From the NCBI GenBank assembly GCA_015655225.1, contig JAATFK010000581.1, positions 1-7,464 of the forward strand: DNA of 7,464 bases, in the 5' to 3' direction. Shown here in pieces: positions 5,570 to 7,464 of the stretch. This stretch comes from Solirubrobacterales bacterium (GTDB lineage: Bacteria; Actinomycetota; Thermoleophilia; Solirubrobacterales; Solirubrobacteraceae). Position 1 is the first letter of the stretch. Each line of letters begins with the position of its first letter. Below the pieces are notes generated by a model. That model ran no database searches and had not been told where the DNA came from. It saw only the letters and a list, made by a program, of their open reading frames with translations. The translations under genes were made by a program, and so were the position numbers.

Positions 5570-6984
5570 CTACGCCGGCATCGTAGCGCTCGGGGCGGTC
5601 AGGGCCTTCACGAACTCCTCCAGCTGCGCGGTCGTCCAGCACTCGAACGCGACGCAGTGGCGCTCGTAGGCGGCGATCACGGAGTCGCCGTAGTTCCAGT
5701 AGAGGCGCGGCTCGGGGTTGAGCCAGAAGGTGCGCCCGGCGCGCTCGGCGATCAGCGCGAAGACGTCGTCGCGCGGCGGGCGGCCGTTCGTGCGGGCGTC
5801 GCCGAGGACGATCACGGTCGAGCGCGGGCCGAGGTCGTCCCAGGTCTCGGCGATGAACTCGGTCCAGACGCGGCCGTAGTCGGTGTAGCCGGAGATGTCG
5901 GCGACGCCGGCGTCGCGCGAGATCGCCTCGTTCGCGGCGCGGAAGTCGCGCTCCCGCTCGAACACCTCGGTCACCTCCGAGATCCGCTCGATGAAGACGA
6001 ACGAGCGCAGTCTGCGGAACGAGTCGTGCAGCGCGTGCAGGACCGAGAGGAAGAAGACGCTTGCGGAGGCGACGCTGGTCGAGACGTCGCACAGCACGAA
6101 CAGCTCGGGGCGGCGCGGCCGGCGCGGGCGGTACTTCAGGACGACCGGCACGCCGCCGGTCTCCAGCGACGCGCGCATCGTCCGCCGCACGTCGACGTGC
6201 GCCTTGCGGTTGTGGCCCTTCTGCTCGTGCCCCTGCGTCGCGAGCCGCCGCTTCAGCTGCGTCACGACGCGGTGGACCGCCGCGAGGTCCTGGATCGGGC
6301 CGCCCGGCAGGGAGCGGTCCAGCTCGCTCAGCGGCCGCGCGGGCGGCAGCTGCTTCGTCTGCTCGATCAGCGCGCGCTCCAGCTCTCTGCGCAGCTGCTG
6401 CTCGAATCTCCGCAAGCCTTCGCGCGGGAGCCCGTCGCGCCGCGGGTCCTCGGCCGGCAGCTCCGGCTGCGGCTCGGCGCGCAGGCCGAGCTGGCGGCGG
6501 ATCCGCTGCACGTCGACGCCGATCACGCCGGAGCCCTCGCCGCGCTGGCCGAAGGCGGCGATCGCGAGCCGCGCGAGGTCCGCCATCTGGCCCTCCGCGC
6601 CCTCTCTCAGGGCGGCCGCGATCTGCTGGCGCAGCTGGTCGAGGTCGATCTGCTCGCCGCCCTCGACGCCGGCGCCGTCGGTCACGTCGCGGCGCACCGC
6701 CTCCGCCTCCGGCTGGCGGAAGAAGAAGCGGTCGAAGACGAGGTCGAAGACGCGCCGGTCCTCGGGCGACTTCGCGAGCGTGGTCGCGAGCGACTCGCGG
6801 AACGCGGTGCGGTCCTCCCACGTGACCTGCTGAAGCGCCGCGAAGGCGTCGAGCAGCTCGGAGGTCCGATCGCGACGTGCTCCCCGCGCAGCTCCTCCGC
6901 GAACGCGATCAGGTGCGCGTCGAAGCCGGCGGCTCGCGCAGGCGCGAGGGACTCAGCGTCCGGGCGCCGAACCGGCGGTGGCAT
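5570..6984 (-). pseudogene. CoxE-like VWA-domain protein, reading frame broken by a one-base deletion near 6866
   Basis: VWA protein of the CoxE-like family that works with the MoxR AAA+ ATPase encoded just upstream, usually to mature or activate a metalloenzyme or other complex. Start ATG 6984 has a strong GAGGAAG ribosome binding site (6994-6988) and overlaps the ATPase gene by 32 bp. Residues 1-40 read to GEHVAIG. The frame then slips, and the family-like continuation TSELLDAFAALQ (6865 on) is one base out. The span of 1415 bp is one short of a multiple of three. Restored, the product would be 471 aa, with KSPEDRRVFD.VFDRFFF before residue 97 and a VWA domain after about 290. Its MIDAS set is complete: DVSTS (300-304), Thr368 and Asp396. 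Everything after the break is intact, so a recent mutation or a sequencing error is likelier than long decay. Confidence 0.82.
5580..5585 (-). promoter_or_regulatory. Candidate -10 element (TACGAT) for the thi operon inside the VWA gene
   Basis: On the minus strand TACGAT lies in the last few codons of the upstream VWA gene. Transcription would begin about 5573, just before the aptamer at about 5563, which is where the 5' end of a riboswitch leader should be. The hexamer fits TANNNT, but no recognisable -35 is present at the usual spacing. Read-through from the MoxR-VWA operon is the alternative. Confidence 0.3.
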
Positions 6985-7464
6985 CGGCTTCCTCGAGTCG
7001 CACGCCGACGCGGGCGGCGACCGTCTCCAGGTCCGTGCGGTGCTTGACGATGATGCTGAGCGTCTCGCGGAAGACTCTCGCGTCCAGCTCCTCGGCGCCG
7101 AGCAGCAGCAGCGCGCGCGCCCAGTCGATCGACTCGGCGATCGAGGGCGGCTTCTTGAGGTCGAGCTGGCGCACCTCGTGGACGAGGTCGACGAGCTTGC
7201 GGGCGATCGCCTCGTCCAGCTCCGGCGTGTGCAGCCGGACGATCTCCAGCTCGTGCTCGACGCCCGGGTAGTCGACCCACAGGTAGAGGCAGCGGCGCTT
7301 GAGCGCCTCGGTCAGCTCGCGCGTGTTGTTCGAGGTCAGCAGGACGACCGGCTGCGTGCGCGCGTCGATCCGGCCCAGCTCGGGGATCGAGATCTGGAAG
7401 TCGGAGAGCAGCTCGAGCAGCATCGCCTCGAACTCCTGGTCGGTCTTGTCGATCTCGTCGATCA
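6953..7464 (-). CDS. MoxR-family AAA+ ATPase (CoxD-like), C-terminal part
   Basis: The last 169 residues of a MoxR-type AAA+ ATPase; the N-terminus with Walker A lies beyond the right edge. Open frame continues to the window end past an internal ATG at 7423, so that ATG is not the start. Seen: the end of Walker B, IDEIDK, right at the edge, followed by DQEFEAMLLELL and QISIPELG; sensor 1 in LLTSNNTRELTEALKRRC, with the arginine-finger region LKRRCLYLWV; and a C-terminal lid helix bundle with RALLLLGAEELD and the IVKHRTDLE end typical of the family. MoxR ATPases with a VWA partner act as chaperones that insert cofactors or assemble complexes; in carbon monoxide dehydrogenase clusters CoxD/CoxE do this for the CODH active site. 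No cox structural gene is in view, so the client is unknown. Confidence 0.92.
   Translation of the reverse strand, partial: IDEIDKTDQEFEAMLLELLSDFQISIPELGRIDARTQPVVLLTSNNTRELTEALKRRCLYLWVDYPGVEHELEIVRLHTPELDEAIARKLVDLVHEVRQLDLKKPPSIAESIDWARALLLLGAEELDARVFRETLSIIVKHRTDLETVAARVGVRLEEADATAGSAPGR
6988..6994 (-). promoter_or_regulatory. Ribosome binding site of the VWA gene
   Basis: GAGGAAG, three bases before ATG 6984 on the minus strand, lies inside the 3' end of the AAA+ ATPase gene. It supports the chosen start and thus the presence of real coding sequence upstream of the frameshift. Confidence 0.6.

Noticed and set aside
3963..5669. 568-codon plus-strand frame opposite thiX and thiZ
   Set aside because: Opposite-strand proteins carry complete ABC permease and ATPase motifs; the plus frame shows none.
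5570..6697. GTG 6697 as the true start of the VWA protein
   Set aside because: Family-like sequence (DRRVFD, FDRFFF, TSELLDAF) continues in frame upstream to about 6865 and then, one base out, to an ATG with a strong ribosome binding site at 6984.
6855..6875. Programmed ribosomal frameshifting in the VWA gene
   Set aside because: No slippery heptamer is seen at the junction, and I know of no precedent in this family. A deletion or sequence error is simpler.
1..7464. CRISPR arrays, insertion sequences, tRNA genes and phage or defence genes
   Set aside because: No spaced direct repeats, transposase motifs, cloverleaf sequences or defence-type domains were found. The window looks chromosomal and housekeeping in content.

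Overview
This is a very GC-rich, gene-dense window that looks like an actinobacterial chromosome. The mix of a MoxR/CoxE-type ATPase-VWA pair, an actinobacterial-style AlkA and nearly leaderless starts suggests the Solirubrobacterales/Thermoleophilia (a Conexibacter-like organism). The lineage is an inference; no rRNA or other marker gene is present. Long antisense ORFs cover most real genes, as expected at this GC content, and were not annotated. I see no mobile element, CRISPR array, tRNA or rRNA.

Left part (1-2887). An incomplete minus-strand alpha-oxoamine synthase (PLP enzyme of the KBL/BioF/serine palmitoyltransferase group, closest by eye to the serine palmitoyltransferase type) is divergent from a 388-aa YghO-like GNAT-fold acyltransferase, with only 14 bp between the two start codons. 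Next on the plus strand come a 102-aa single-pass membrane protein of unknown function and an AlkA-type DNA-3-methyladenine glycosylase that overlaps it by 4 bp (GTGA). A 15-codon candidate leader ORF precedes the membrane protein.

Middle (2888-5585). A short convergent gap holds a GC-rich inverted repeat and a CCCGG tandem repeat. Facing it is a minus-strand ABC transporter operon in the order ATPase, permease, lipoprotein binding protein, each joined by a 4-bp ATGA overlap. Between the ATPase start and the gene upstream lies a clear TPP riboswitch (THI box) whose 3' end is the ribosome binding site itself. The riboswitch and the NMT1/THI5-type binding protein together identify a thiamin-pyrimidine precursor uptake system (ThiXYZ), repressed when thiamin pyrophosphate is plentiful.

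Right part (5570-7464). A minus-strand MoxR-family AAA+ ATPase (5' end outside the window) is followed by a CoxE-like VWA-domain gene overlapping it by 32 bp. The VWA gene carries an apparent one-base deletion near 6866 that splits the reading frame. The thi promoter probably lies in the last codons of this VWA gene.

The most interesting points are the closely packed divergent pair of SPT-like synthase and GNAT acyltransferase (a possible sphingolipid-like or N-acyl lipid module), the frameshift in the VWA gene, the riboswitch fused to the ribosome binding site, and the uneven use of AGA arginine codons (13 of 24 Arg in thiY against about 1 each in thiX and thiZ of the same operon).
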